A stretch of DNA of 64,000 nucleotides, taken from NCBI GenBank assembly GCA_013822765.1, contig PNKY01000010.1:147925-211924 (forward strand). Direction: 5' to 3'. The DNA is from Rhodospirillum sp. (GTDB lineage Bacteria > Pseudomonadota > Alphaproteobacteria > Dongiales > Dongiaceae). The notes beneath the pieces are model-generated. The model was not told where the DNA came from. It did no database searches and worked only from the letters and a program-made list of their open reading frames with translations. A program made the position numbers and the translations under genes. Below, in pieces: positions 36,270 through 44,292 of the stretch; the first letter of the stretch is position 1, and each line of letters opens with the position of its first letter.

Positions 36270-36295
36270 GGAACCCCTGCTGTCCTGCCCTTGTT
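36270..36295 (+). promoter_or_regulatory. Candidate EcfG (general stress sigma) promoter upstream of topoisomerase IB
   Basis: GGAAC (36270-36274) is followed after exactly 17 bases by TGTT (36292-36295), close to the alphaproteobacterial EcfG consensus GGAAC-N16/17-CGTT. It lies about 65 bases before the GTG start of the topoisomerase gene. The same GGAAC-N17-TGTT pattern occurs at 50288. Confidence 0.5.
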
Positions 36296-36296
36296 C

Positions 36297-36320
36297 TCAC
36301 TCCCGGCGCAACGGGAGTGA
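36297..36320 (+). other. Hairpin in the 5' leader of the topoisomerase IB gene
   Basis: A perfect 9-bp inverted repeat, TCACTCCCG-GCGCAA-CGGGAGTGA, begins just after the candidate EcfG promoter and ends 40 bases before the start codon. It would form the very 5' end of the mRNA. Confidence 0.4.
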
Positions 36321-36359
36321 CCGCGGTGACGTTTGGCGTGACGGCGTCTCTGATCAGAT

Positions 36360-37436
36360 GTGGCTCCCGTGCGTAGCAGCGCCGAGCTCCGCCGCGCGAG
36401 CGACGCCGCCGATCCGACGCCTTCCGCGAGCGACGCGGAGAAGGCCGGTCTTGAATATGTGAATGACGGCGAGCCCGGGATCCGCCGTCAGAAGCGTGGC
36501 GCCGGCTTCACCTACCTCCTCGACGGCAGCGGCAAGACGGTGCGCGATCCTTATGCAATGGCGCGCATCCGATCGCTCGCCATTCCGCCGGCCTGGACCG
36601 ACGTGTGGATCTGCGCCAGCGAGCACGGCCATCTGCAGGCGACCGGCCGCGATGCCAAGGGCCGCAAGCAGTACCGCTATCACGCCGATTTCATTGCCGT
36701 GCGCGACAGCTCCAAGTACGAGCGGCTGGTGGAGTTCGCCAAGGCGCTTCCGGCGGTGCGCAAGAGCATCGATGAACAAATGGCGCTGCCTGGGCTGTCG
36801 CGCGAGAAAGTGCTGGCCACGATCGTCCATCTGCTGGACAGCACGTTGATCCGTGTCGGCAACGATGCCTATGCGCGCGACAACGCGAGCTACGGCATCA
36901 CCACCCTGCGCAACTCTCACGTCAAGGTCGAGGGCGGCGAGTTGCGCTTCCAGTTCAAGGGCAAGAGCGGCAAGAGCTGGCGCGTCACCGTGCGCAACCG
37001 GCGCGTCGCCAAGATCATCCGCTCCTGCCAGGAGCTTCCGGGCCAGCACCTGTTCCGTTATCTCGACGAGGACGGCAACGCGCTGCGCATCACGTCGACC
37101 GACGTCAACGACTATCTGCGCGCATTGACCGGGTGCGAGATCACGGCAAAGGATTTCCGCACCTGGGCTGGCACAGTGCTGGCGGCGAACCTGCTGCACG
37201 AGACCGGAAAGCCCGACAGCGCGACCGGTGCCAAGCGCCAGATCCGCGCGGCACTGCATCAGGTGGCGGCGCGGCTCGGCAACACGATCGCGATCTGCCG
37301 CAAATGCTACGTCCATCCCAGCGTGCTGGAAGCTTTCACGGCGGGCACGCTGCGCCTGCGGCGCCTCGCGGCCAACGACAATGCGTTGCGCCCGGAAGAA
37401 GCGGCGACACTGCGCTTCCTGCGGCGGAGAGCCTAG
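36360..37436 (+). CDS. DNA topoisomerase IB (poxvirus/eukaryote-like)
   Basis: A 358-residue type IB topoisomerase. An N-terminal domain (RRQKRGAGFTYLLDG, IPPAWTDVWICASEHGHLQATGRDAKGRKQYRYH) precedes the catalytic core. The active-site residues are visible in IRVGNDAYARDNASYGITTLRNSHV (first Arg), the basic region KGKSGKSWRV (Lys), the ITAKDFRTWAGT segment (second Arg), and the C-terminal YVHPSVLEAF with the nucleophilic Tyr. It relaxes supercoils through a 3'-phosphotyrosyl intermediate. The start is GTG 36360 or GTG 36369. The 3' end overlaps a convergent phosphatase gene by four bases. Bacterial members are often in the general stress regulon. Confidence 0.95.
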   Translation: MAPVRSSAELRRASDAADPTPSASDAEKAGLEYVNDGEPGIRRQKRGAGFTYLLDGSGKTVRDPYAMARIRSLAIPPAWTDVWICASEHGHLQATGRDAKGRKQYRYHADFIAVRDSSKYERLVEFAKALPAVRKSIDEQMALPGLSREKVLATIVHLLDSTLIRVGNDAYARDNASYGITTLRNSHVKVEGGELRFQFKGKSGKSWRVTVRNRRVAKIIRSCQELPGQHLFRYLDEDGNALRITSTDVNDYLRALTGCEITAKDFRTWAGTVLAANLLHETGKPDSATGAKRQIRAALHQVAARLGNTIAICRKCYVHPSVLEAFTAGTLRLRRLAANDNALRPEEAATLRFLRRRA

Positions 37437-38224
37437 TCCGGCAGCGCCTGCGGCAGGATCGGATTGGCAGGCGCCCGTTCCATCGCCATCGCGGCGAGGT
37501 CGACCTCGGCATAGACCGGCAGGTGATCGGAGGCGCGGCGCGCGCTGGTGTCGATCCATGAGCGCAGCAGCGCCTTACCGGGCCGGCAATAGATGCGGTC
37601 GAGATTGAGGATCGGACGCCACGAGGGGAAGGTCCTCTGCATCGTGTGTGTCGGGATCAGCGTGGTGAGGCTCGATCGCACACGCCCGTGCCAGTCGTTG
37701 AAATCGCCCATCATCAGCAGGCCACCCGGCATGGCGCTTGGGTCGCTGCCCGGATTGCCGCGCACCAGCGGCTCGAAGGTATCGAGCTGCGGCCGGATCT
37801 CGTTGGGCCTGAGACCCAGATGCGCGGCGATCACGCGGATATAGCCGTATGGGCTTTCGATCGTCGCCTCGATGGCGCAACGGGTCTCGCGCCGCGAGAC
37901 ATGCAGCTCGTGGATATTGACGTCGTGCATCGGCCAGCGGCTGATGAGGACATGGCCATAGTGGCCGTCCGGCGCGACGATGGTGCGGGCTTCGGCGGCG
38001 TGGCTGCCCAGTACCTTCTTGAGCGCGGCCAGGGGCAGGTTGGTCTGGTCCTTGCCGCGCGAATCCACTTCCTGCAGCGCGACGATGTCCGGGTCGTGCT
38101 GCCGGATCGCCTCGATGATGCGGTCGAGGTCGTAGCGCAGATCGGTGCCGATGGCGCGATGGATGTTCCAGGTCAGGATGCGGGCATAGCGATCAGGCGC
38201 CGCGCGGTTGGTTTGTTCTTGCAT
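37433..38224 (-). CDS. Endonuclease/exonuclease/phosphatase (EEP) family protein
   Basis: A 263-residue EEP-fold hydrolase with the expected active-site series: TWNIHRAIG (Asn), ALQEVDSR (catalytic Glu), HLGLRPNE, MMGDFNDWHG (Asp-Asn) and RASDHLPVYAEV (Asp-His). No signal peptide is evident, so it acts in the cytoplasm. In many proteobacteria such proteins lie next to PLD-VTT proteins, and here the PLD-VTT gene is just 28 bases upstream on the same strand. That suggests a shared role in membrane lipid turnover, although DNA or phosphoester cleavage cannot be excluded. Confidence 0.9.
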   Translation of the reverse strand: MQEQTNRAAPDRYARILTWNIHRAIGTDLRYDLDRIIEAIRQHDPDIVALQEVDSRGKDQTNLPLAALKKVLGSHAAEARTIVAPDGHYGHVLISRWPMHDVNIHELHVSRRETRCAIEATIESPYGYIRVIAAHLGLRPNEIRPQLDTFEPLVRGNPGSDPSAMPGGLLMMGDFNDWHGRVRSSLTTLIPTHTMQRTFPSWRPILNLDRIYCRPGKALLRSWIDTSARRASDHLPVYAEVDLAAMAMERAPANPILPQALPD

Positions 38225-38252
38225 CAGCAGACAGGCCCCCTGTCCGAATCAT

Positions 38253-40493
38253 TCATGACATACTTTCACGCAGGAGTCTCCGTCCCGGCCGCCGCGCCTG
38301 CTCGGCCCGGACGCGCCGCCGCGAGATGAAAATCTGCAATCCGATCGAAATCCCGACCATCACCAGCAGCAATCCGACCAGCGCCGCCACGCCGGCGAGC
38401 GAGGGCGACTCGATGAGCGTGATCGCCCGGTCGCCCAGCACCGACATGATGGCGAGACCGGGCAGCAGGCCCAGCGCGGTGCCGAGGATGTAGTCCAGCG
38501 GCGGGATGCAGATCGCGCCGGCCGCGAGATTGACGATGCTGAACGGCGCCACCGGCACCAGTCGCACCATGGTCACGGTCGGAATGCCCTTGCGCGCGAA
38601 GCTGCGCGTGATGAGGTTGAGGCGCGGGCCGAAGAACTGGCGCAGGCCGCGCGGGCCAAGCCAGCGGCCGATGGCGTAGGTGACCATGGCGCTGGCCAGC
38701 GCACCGGCGCCGGCATAGAGCACGCCGGGCCACGCGCCGAACACCGCGGCCGTGACGGCGATGAGCACCATCACCGGGAACATCACCAGGCCGAGCGCAA
38801 CGAACACCAGGATGACGGCCAGGAAGGCCAGCGGTCCGTGGAGCGCCGCCATCGTGCTAGCTAACACATCGGGATCGGTCAATTCGGCCAGCGGCGTCAG
38901 GCGCCACGCGGCAGCCAGCCCAAGGAAAAAAACCACGGTCAGCAGGATGCCGGCGAGCGCGAGCATCGGCCGGCGCTTGCTGCGCCCGATGGCGGAGCCG
39001 CCCTCCGACAGCAGGCGCGTCGGGTCGATCGGCGTGCGCGGATCGGCCACATACTCCCACATCGACGGCGGAGAGACCGGCAGAGAGCGGTCGGCCACCT
39101 CCTGCAGCCAGTGATCGCGCTTGGGCAGGGACTTGATCGCGGCGATCATCGAGCCGTGCTGCGCGACGGCGGCCTGCACCTCCTCGACGGTGGCGCCGGC
39201 GTGCTCGCCGATCAACGTGTCGCGCAGTTTCAGCACGCTCGCCCGCGATGCCTCGTCATCGCCGGCCGCCACCGACAGGTCGCACTCGGTGTCGGTGCCC
39301 ATCGACCGGTGGCAGATATTGGCGGAGCCGACGCGCAGGTAGCGATCGTCGACAATCATCACCTTCGAATGGACGTGCGGATCGGCGCAGTTGCCGTCAT
39401 GCACGATGCGCGGCGCCGCCAGCAGGACGCGGTTCGCTACCCGCGCCTTGCGGAGGATGCGCGCCACGCGCGCCCGGCCGGCGGTCATCACCGTGCGCTC
39501 CAGCTTGCCACGGTATTTGAAGGGCGTGACGATCACGGCCTCGAGCTCGGGATTGCGGCGCATCGCCTTGGCGAGGGCGCGGGCGAAGCGCGAGCAGGTC
39601 AGGTACTGGCTCTCCACGTAGATCGTGCGGCGCGCGCTTGCGATCAGGTCGTGGAACATGGTCTCGACTTCCTCCACGACGGCGCGCGCGGCGTACGGCG
39701 GCTCGGTGCGCGAGATCGCGACCTCGACATGGCGGAAGTGCGGCTCGGCGCAGTCCGGCCACGGGGCGGGAAGGCTTGGCACCTCCGGCAGCTCCTCGAC
39801 CGCCGCGCGCGCCCAGCGCTGGCGCGCGAGGTCCGTCATGGCCTTCGCCGCTTCGCCGTCCACCATGATCTGCACGTCGTGAAATCCGTTGTACGGCTTG
39901 CCCGCGGGGTCGACGCGATACTTGCAGGCCGGGTCGTGCGCGCAGGTATCCCAGCGGCGGATGGTGAGGTCGAGGCCGCCGGAGAACACCAGCGCCTCGT
40001 CGATGACGACGATCTTCTGATGATGCGACGAGCCGAGCGGGATGGCGTCGTCCAGGCAGAGGTCGATCTGCGGCGGCGTCTTCCAGCGCAGGGCGAGCGA
40101 CGGCATCGCCTCGCGCTCGCTGGTGAAGAACAACGAGTAGTCCCACAGCAGGATGCTGATCTTCAGGTCCGGCCGCCGCTCGACCAGGGCGGTCAGGAAC
40201 GGACCAAGCTCGCGCGGCAGGTCGTCGTCAGGCTCGCCGGAAGGTCCGACCAGCGGGGTCCGGCTGTCGACGTCCCAGCCGATGATGTAGATGCTGTGTT
40301 TCGCTTCCAGCAACGCCATGCGCAGGGTGCCGTAATAGGCGGCGGCGTCGATCAACACCGCGGCGCGATCGGCCCGCGCCACGCGCCATGCGTTGCGCCC
40401 GGGCCGGAAGATAGTGCCCGAAGCCGGCGTCGCTTCGCTGACGAACGTCTCCGAATCGTCGCGCGGGGGTTGCTTAATCCTTTTCGTCAGCAT
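38253..40493 (-). CDS. Phospholipase D-like protein fused to a VTT (SNARE-associated/DedA-like) domain
   Basis: A protein of about 746 residues. Two HKD phosphodiesterase motifs are present: HHQKIVVIDEALVFSGG in the N-half and HVHSKVMIVDDRYLRVGS near residue 360. Around residue 510 begins a membrane domain of five to six helices with the VTT/DedA signature (FGAWPGVLYAGAGALASAMVTYAIGRWLG, and TVTMVRLVPVAPFSIVNLAAG). The combination predicts a membrane-embedded phosphatidyltransferase or phospholipase. The ATG at 40493 is chosen because AGGTGAG precedes it; the frame is open to 40712 without support. The EEP gene follows 28 bases downstream. Confidence 0.93.
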   Translation of the reverse strand: MLTKRIKQPPRDDSETFVSEATPASGTIFRPGRNAWRVARADRAAVLIDAAAYYGTLRMALLEAKHSIYIIGWDVDSRTPLVGPSGEPDDDLPRELGPFLTALVERRPDLKISILLWDYSLFFTSEREAMPSLALRWKTPPQIDLCLDDAIPLGSSHHQKIVVIDEALVFSGGLDLTIRRWDTCAHDPACKYRVDPAGKPYNGFHDVQIMVDGEAAKAMTDLARQRWARAAVEELPEVPSLPAPWPDCAEPHFRHVEVAISRTEPPYAARAVVEEVETMFHDLIASARRTIYVESQYLTCSRFARALAKAMRRNPELEAVIVTPFKYRGKLERTVMTAGRARVARILRKARVANRVLLAAPRIVHDGNCADPHVHSKVMIVDDRYLRVGSANICHRSMGTDTECDLSVAAGDDEASRASVLKLRDTLIGEHAGATVEEVQAAVAQHGSMIAAIKSLPKRDHWLQEVADRSLPVSPPSMWEYVADPRTPIDPTRLLSEGGSAIGRSKRRPMLALAGILLTVVFFLGLAAAWRLTPLAELTDPDVLASTMAALHGPLAFLAVILVFVALGLVMFPVMVLIAVTAAVFGAWPGVLYAGAGALASAMVTYAIGRWLGPRGLRQFFGPRLNLITRSFARKGIPTVTMVRLVPVAPFSIVNLAAGAICIPPLDYILGTALGLLPGLAIMSVLGDRAITLIESPSLAGVAALVGLLLVMVGISIGLQIFISRRRVRAEQARRPGRRLLRESMS

Positions 40494-40635
40494 GGACTCA
40501 CCTGGTTGGTCGCTGCCGGAGTTAACGCGCGGCGGCGCAAAAAGTGCCATTTCGCATGCGCTCAGCGCTGGCGGCTGCAACGAAAGGCGAACCTCGCGGT
40601 TGATCCGTAAACACGCGATCAGAAAGGTGAGAGCG

Positions 40636-41328
40636 ATGCACAAGTCCATTCGATCGGCCGCTTGCCTGTCGGCGGCCGCGCTGCTGGTTGCAGCCTGCAC
40701 CTCCAACGACAAGCCCTATGTCCACGAGTCCCAGCGCCACGCCACCGCCGCCGAGCAGATGTTCGGCACCACCGGCGCCAACTATAGCCCGCAGCCTTCG
40801 GCGGTTGTGGTGACGGAGCCTGTCGTAGTCACTCAGCCGGCAGCGCCGGCCGTGAGCCCGGCGCCTTCTGCGCCCCTGACCGTTCCGCAACCGGCGGCGA
40901 TGATTGCACCGACCGACACCGCGTTCGCGCAGAAGGTCGCGTCCTCCAATGCCGCCGAGCTCGAATTGTCTCGGATCGCCTACGTGCGGGCGCATTCTCC
41001 GGAGGTTCGCGCCTTTGCCCGGCAGCTGCTGATCGACCACCGCGACATGTCGATCAACCTCGACAACTTTGCGCTCGAGCGCGGCTATCTGATCGCCTGG
41101 GAAATCCAGCCGGAGATGGCCAGCACGATCGAGCGCCTGCGCACCCTCGATGGCCCCGCCTTCGATCGCGCCTACATGGACGTGATGGTGGACGCGCACA
41201 GCAAGTCCGTCGCGACGCTGCAAACGCAGGCGGCAAGCGGACGCGAGACCGCCAGCCTGGCGAACGCTTCCCTGCCGACCGTGCGCCATCACCTGGAGAT
41301 GGCGCGTGCGTTGGACGCCCGGCTCTAG
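40636..41328 (+). CDS. DUF4142 lipoprotein
   Basis: A 230-residue protein with a lipobox (LLVAACTS, Cys20). A linker rich in Pro, Val and Ala covers residues 50-95. The DUF4142 helical bundle begins at TDTAFAQKVASSNAAELELSRIA and includes HSPEVRAFARQLLIDHRDM and AYMDVMVDAHSKSV. The domain looks like a ferritin-like four-helix bundle, but the function is not established; some members are linked to motility or stress. AAAGGTGAGAGCG precedes ATG 40636. It is divergent from the PLD-VTT gene, and its terminator follows at 41341. Confidence 0.9.
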   Translation: MHKSIRSAACLSAAALLVAACTSNDKPYVHESQRHATAAEQMFGTTGANYSPQPSAVVVTEPVVVTQPAAPAVSPAPSAPLTVPQPAAMIAPTDTAFAQKVASSNAAELELSRIAYVRAHSPEVRAFARQLLIDHRDMSINLDNFALERGYLIAWEIQPEMASTIERLRTLDGPAFDRAYMDVMVDAHSKSVATLQTQAASGRETASLANASLPTVRHHLEMARALDARL

Positions 41329-41340
41329 GCACACCGTTGC

Positions 41341-41367
41341 ACGGCCGGTTCACCGGGAACCGGCCGT
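41341..41367 (+). terminator. Hairpin after the DUF4142 gene
   Basis: A perfect 11-bp stem, ACGGCCGGTTC/GAACCGGCCGT, with a five-base loop begins 12 bases after the stop. A GTTT follows nearby, but no long T run. Confidence 0.6.
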
Positions 41368-41444
41368 GCCCGTTTGGGTTGATGCCGTATCCCGCCATGC
41401 TTTGGCCGGGCAGATCGCGGCTAATAACAATAAGCGAGGAAACC

Positions 41445-41651
41445 ATGGATCGTGGCATCAAGCTCGCCTGCAGCGCTGTGCTGCTCGGCGCAACCCTTGC
41501 CCTGGCGGCGTGCTCCAGCTCGGGCGACGGCGTCGGCAATCAGTTCGCGTCGTGCAAGGGCGGCTACCCGGACGGCGGTGGCATCAAGGACATGAGCCCC
41601 TATTCGCCGAATGCCGGCTCGTTCCAGCCGGATTGCGAAGGGCGCGGCTAG
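41445..41651 (+). CDS. Small lipoprotein with CKGGYPDGGG motif, copy 1
   Basis: A 68-residue protein with a lipoprotein signal (ALAACSS, Cys23) and a mature part of only 45 residues. The second half is ASCKGGYPDGGGIKDMSPYS plus PNAGS and a PDCEG end, so three cysteines remain after lipidation. The gene at 44098-44286 encodes nearly the same C-terminal segment. AAGCGAGGAAACC precedes the ATG and is repeated in front of the second copy. Two hairpins follow the stop. No named family is recognised; a lipid-anchored envelope peptide is the safe statement. Confidence 0.8.
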   Translation: MDRGIKLACSAVLLGATLALAACSSSGDGVGNQFASCKGGYPDGGGIKDMSPYSPNAGSFQPDCEGRG

Positions 41652-41697
41652 AGACTGTTTGCGCGCGGCGCTCGCTGCGCGCACGATGTGCGGCGAA

Positions 41698-41741
41698 CAG
41701 GCCTGCCTCCATGTCCCGCTTGGGACGTGGAAGCAGGCCTG
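41698..41741 (+). terminator. Long hairpin after small lipoprotein copy 1
   Basis: A 20-bp stem with a GCTT loop, one G-T wobble and one mismatch (arms starting CAGGCCTGCCTCC and ending GGAAGCAGGCCTG) is followed by CTTG. A shorter GCGCGC...GCGCGC stem precedes it at about 41661-41682. The GAAGCAGGCC arm recurs after lipoprotein copy 2. Confidence 0.7.
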
Positions 41742-41761
41742 CTTGCAGCCTCAAGGTGGCC

Positions 41762-42706
41762 ATGCGCCGCAAAGACAAGCCAGCAAAGCAGAGCGCGCGC
41801 GATGACCATGCGCGATCGTCCAGCGCCGACGACACGGTCGCCGGCGTCAAGATCACGCATCCGTCGCGGGTGATCGATCCGACAACGGGCACGACCAAGC
41901 TCGACGTCGCGCGCTATTACGGGCGAGTGGCGGAGACGCTGCTGCTGGACATGGGCAACCGGCCGGTAACGGTGGTGCGTAACCCGGACGGCATCGCCGG
42001 CGAGAGCTTTTTCCAGCGCCATCCGCAGCAGACCCTGAAGGGCCGCATCAGCACGGTGAAGGACCCCGAGGACAAGGAAGAGCTGCTCGCCGTACGCACC
42101 GTCCAGGATCTCATCACCCTAGTGCAGTTCGGCGCGATCGAGATCCATCCCTGGCAGACTCATATCGACGCGCTGGACAAGGCCGACCGCTTCATCCTCG
42201 ACCTCGATCCGTCGCCCGACGTGCCATTCGCGGCGGTCACGCTGGCGGCCAGTCTGGTGCGCAAGCGGCTGGGCGGCCTCGGCCTCAAGTCGATCGTGAA
42301 GACCACCGGCGGCAAGGGCCTGCACGTTATCGTGCCACTGCGGCCGGCGGCGAGCTGGCCGATCGCCAAGGGGTTCGCCAAGGCGATCGCGGACGGCCTG
42401 GCGCGCGATGAGCCGAAGATCTTTCTCGCCAAGGCCAGCAAGGCGGCACGCAAGGGGCGCATCTATGTCGATTACCTGCGCAACGATCGCGGCTCGACCG
42501 CGGTCGGCGCCTACTGCCTGCGCGCGCGGCCGGGCCTCCCGGTCGCCATGCCGCTGGATTGGAGCACGGTCACGGAGAAACTGCAGCCCGCCGACTACAC
42601 GATCGAAACCGTCGACAAGGTTGCGCTGCCCAAGGAATGGAAGGCGGCGCGCAGCTGGCGTCAGGGGCTGGACGCGAAGCGCCAGAAAGCCGTCGGCATG
42701 AAATGA
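41762..42706 (+). CDS. Stand-alone LigD-type polymerase/primase domain protein
   Basis: A 314-residue protein formed by the archaeo-eukaryotic primase-like polymerase domain of DNA ligase D. It opens with VKITHPSRVIDP and YYGRVAETLL. The metal-binding DLDPSPD lies in DKADRFILDLDPSP, followed by VKTTGGKGLHVIVPL and IYVDYLRNDRGSTAVGAYCLRARPGLPVAMPL. The ligase and phosphoesterase domains are missing and no ku gene is nearby. In full LigD this domain adds nucleotides, preferably ribonucleotides, at double-strand breaks. ATG 41762 starts just after the hairpin of the preceding gene. A 59-residue gene follows 11 bases later. Confidence 0.92.
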   Translation: MRRKDKPAKQSARDDHARSSSADDTVAGVKITHPSRVIDPTTGTTKLDVARYYGRVAETLLLDMGNRPVTVVRNPDGIAGESFFQRHPQQTLKGRISTVKDPEDKEELLAVRTVQDLITLVQFGAIEIHPWQTHIDALDKADRFILDLDPSPDVPFAAVTLAASLVRKRLGGLGLKSIVKTTGGKGLHVIVPLRPAASWPIAKGFAKAIADGLARDEPKIFLAKASKAARKGRIYVDYLRNDRGSTAVGAYCLRARPGLPVAMPLDWSTVTEKLQPADYTIETVDKVALPKEWKAARSWRQGLDAKRQKAVGMK

Positions 42707-42717
42707 GGAGCGGAGCG

Positions 42718-42897
42718 ATGGCCGAAAGCAAGAAGATCAGAAGGTATCGCGAGACGCTGCATGAGATGGCCAAGCCGCAGAACGAGCCGCGGCGCAAGGA
42801 GCTGGAGGGCAAGGCGGCCAAGCTCGGCACCGAAATCTACGGCGAAGAGCGTAAGGGCAAGCCGAAAATCAAGCTCGGCGACAAGCCACGGCGCTAG
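42718..42897 (+). CDS. Small charged protein, 59 residues
   Basis: A highly charged, Lys/Glu/Arg-rich helical protein (MAESKKIRRYRETLHEMAKP, then RRKELEGKAAKLGTEIYGEE) without hydrophobic segments. GAGGAGCGGAGCG gives a strong ribosome site, and the gene starts 11 bases after the LigD-type polymerase stop. It is therefore likely to be an operon partner. The family is unrecognised; small basic proteins in such positions may bind nucleic acid, but nothing proves it. Confidence 0.7.
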   Translation: MAESKKIRRYRETLHEMAKPQNEPRRKELEGKAAKLGTEIYGEERKGKPKIKLGDKPRR

Positions 42898-42980
42898 CAG
42901 AGGCCCCACCAGCACGTTGGCGCTGGGACCGGAACGCGCTATGATGCGGGGGCAAGCGTCAACAGCCGAGGAGTAGGGCA

Positions 42981-43130
42981 ATGCCCAAGGGTGAGCAGCG
43001 CGGCAATCGCGAAAAGAAGAAGCCGAAAAAGGACAAGGCGGCAAAGCACCAGTCGTCTTACGCCTCCGAATACGGCAAGAATCAGCAGCCGAGCCATATC
43101 ACGGATTCCGGACCCGGCAAGAAGCAGTAG
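42981..43130 (+). CDS. Tiny Lys/Arg-rich protein, 49 residues
   Basis: An open frame of 49 codons starting MPKGEQRGNREKKKPKKDKA and ending SGPGKKQ, with GAGGAGTAGGGCA upstream of the ATG. Similar short MPKGxQRxNRExKKPK proteins occur widely in alphaproteobacterial genomes as unnamed hypotheticals. That pattern, the ribosome site and the position 83 bases after the 59-residue gene support a real gene. The composition suggests an unstructured, nucleic-acid- or ribosome-associated peptide; this is inference. Confidence 0.65.
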   Translation: MPKGEQRGNREKKKPKKDKAAKHQSSYASEYGKNQQPSHITDSGPGKKQ

Positions 43131-43135
43131 CGCGC

Positions 43136-43804
43136 TCACGCGCCTCGCATCACCACGCCGTGAATGACGGCGGCATAGTGCACCGATGCCGCCGCGAGCA
43201 CGAACGCGTGCCAGATTGCGTTCTGGAACGGCAGCCGGTCCCAGACGTGGAATCCGATGCCGATCGTGTAGAGCGCGCCGCCCAGGCCGATCAAACCCAG
43301 CGTTTCCCACCCCAGCGACCGGAACAGCGGGTCGATGGCGATGATGCCGATCCAGCCGAGCAGCAGGTAGGGCGCTGCCGAGGCATAACGCAGGTCGCAG
43401 CTCCGGCACAGCTTGATCAAGACGCCGATTCCGGCGATCGACCAGACGGCGGTGGTCAATCCCCAGCTCCAGGCCCCGTCCAGCCGCAGCAGGGTGAAGG
43501 GTGTGTATGTGCCGGCGATCATGACGAAGATGGCGGCATGGTCGCACCGCTGGAAGGCCGCCCGCCGGCGGCTCGTGCGCGCCAGGTTGTAGGCGGCGGA
43601 GCAGCCGAACATGGCGACCATGCCGACGGCATAGATCAGCAGCGCACCCAGCTCCAGCCAGTCGCCCCGCGCCGCGATCAGCGCCACCAGGGTGGCCCCG
43701 CCGATCGAGCCGCCAGCAATTCCGAGGATGTGGATGATGCAGTCTGCCGCCAGTTCGTGGCGGCTGAGATCGCGTGGGGCGACAACTCTCATTGCAGCGG
43801 ACAT
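43136..43804 (-). CDS. PAQR/hemolysin III family membrane protein
   Basis: A 222-residue membrane protein with seven helices and the PAQR metal-site residues spread as expected. These are the Ser of SAAYNLAR, RCDHAAIFVMIAGTYTPF (Asp-His) and the final AIWHAFVLAAASVHYAAV (two His). Bacterial TrhA proteins of this family influence membrane energetics and fluidity. ATG 43804 has GAGG at a good distance and is preferred over a TTG two codons upstream. It converges with the 49-residue gene, leaving five bases between stops. Confidence 0.9.
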   Translation of the reverse strand: MSAAMRVVAPRDLSRHELAADCIIHILGIAGGSIGGATLVALIAARGDWLELGALLIYAVGMVAMFGCSAAYNLARTSRRRAAFQRCDHAAIFVMIAGTYTPFTLLRLDGAWSWGLTTAVWSIAGIGVLIKLCRSCDLRYASAAPYLLLGWIGIIAIDPLFRSLGWETLGLIGLGGALYTIGIGFHVWDRLPFQNAIWHAFVLAAASVHYAAVIHGVVMRGA

Positions 43805-43972
43805 ACGCAAACCTCAGGCCCCAGTCAGGTCAGCGCAGGCGCCGCGAGGCGGGGCATTTGGAGGAGAACGCGCTGGGAGGGCAAAAGTTGCTACCCAAGC
43901 CGCGCTACCGCGCCGCAGCGAGAACTGCGATCGAGGCCGGCGGCTCGTGCAAATGCCCCCGTGCCTTGTGTG

Positions 43973-43998
43973 GCAACCCATGGTAAATTCCGTGCGTT
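43973..43998 (+). promoter_or_regulatory. Weak EcfG-like promoter upstream of small lipoprotein copy 2
   Basis: GCAAC (43973-43977), one mismatch from GGAAC, is followed after 17 bases by CGTT (43995-43998). It is about 100 bases upstream of the lipoprotein start, which leaves a long leader, so the call is tentative. Confidence 0.3.
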
Positions 43999-44097
43999 GG
44001 CCGCCCGCTCCACGTGGCATCCGTGATCGCTTGCCAACGTGACCGGCGGGTTCCTGGCCATGCTCACGGGATGCAATAACAGAAAAGCGAGGACATC

Positions 44098-44286
44098 ATG
44101 GAGCGCACTTTGAAACGCGTCTGTACCGGCGTCCTTCTGGGCGCGGCTCTCTTGCTGGCGGCGGGTTGCGCCACTCATAGCGCGCAGTGCAAGGGCGGCT
44201 ATCCGGACGGCGGCGGGATCCAGGACATGAGCCCCTATTCACCCAACGCAGGCAGTCACACGCCCGACTGCGAAGGCAAATACTGA
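44098..44286 (+). CDS. Small lipoprotein with CKGGYPDGGG motif, copy 2
   Basis: A 62-residue paralogue of the gene at 41445. The signal ends in LLLAAGCAT (lipobox Cys24), and the mature protein is almost only the conserved block CKGGYPDGGGIQDMSPYSPN followed by AGS and PDCEG. About 25 of the last 30 residues are the same as in copy 1, while the signal peptides differ. This shows selection on the mature segment. The Shine-Dalgarno context AAGCGAGGA is also shared, and hairpins follow. The function is unknown. Confidence 0.8.
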   Translation: MERTLKRVCTGVLLGAALLLAAGCATHSAQCKGGYPDGGGIQDMSPYSPNAGSHTPDCEGKY

Positions 44287-44292
44287 GGCTTT

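Noticed and set aside
41356..41380. GGAAC-N16-GGTT upstream of small lipoprotein copy 1 as an EcfG promoter.
   Set aside because: The GGAAC lies inside the 3' arm of a perfect terminator-like stem of the DUF4142 gene, so the match is more likely incidental.
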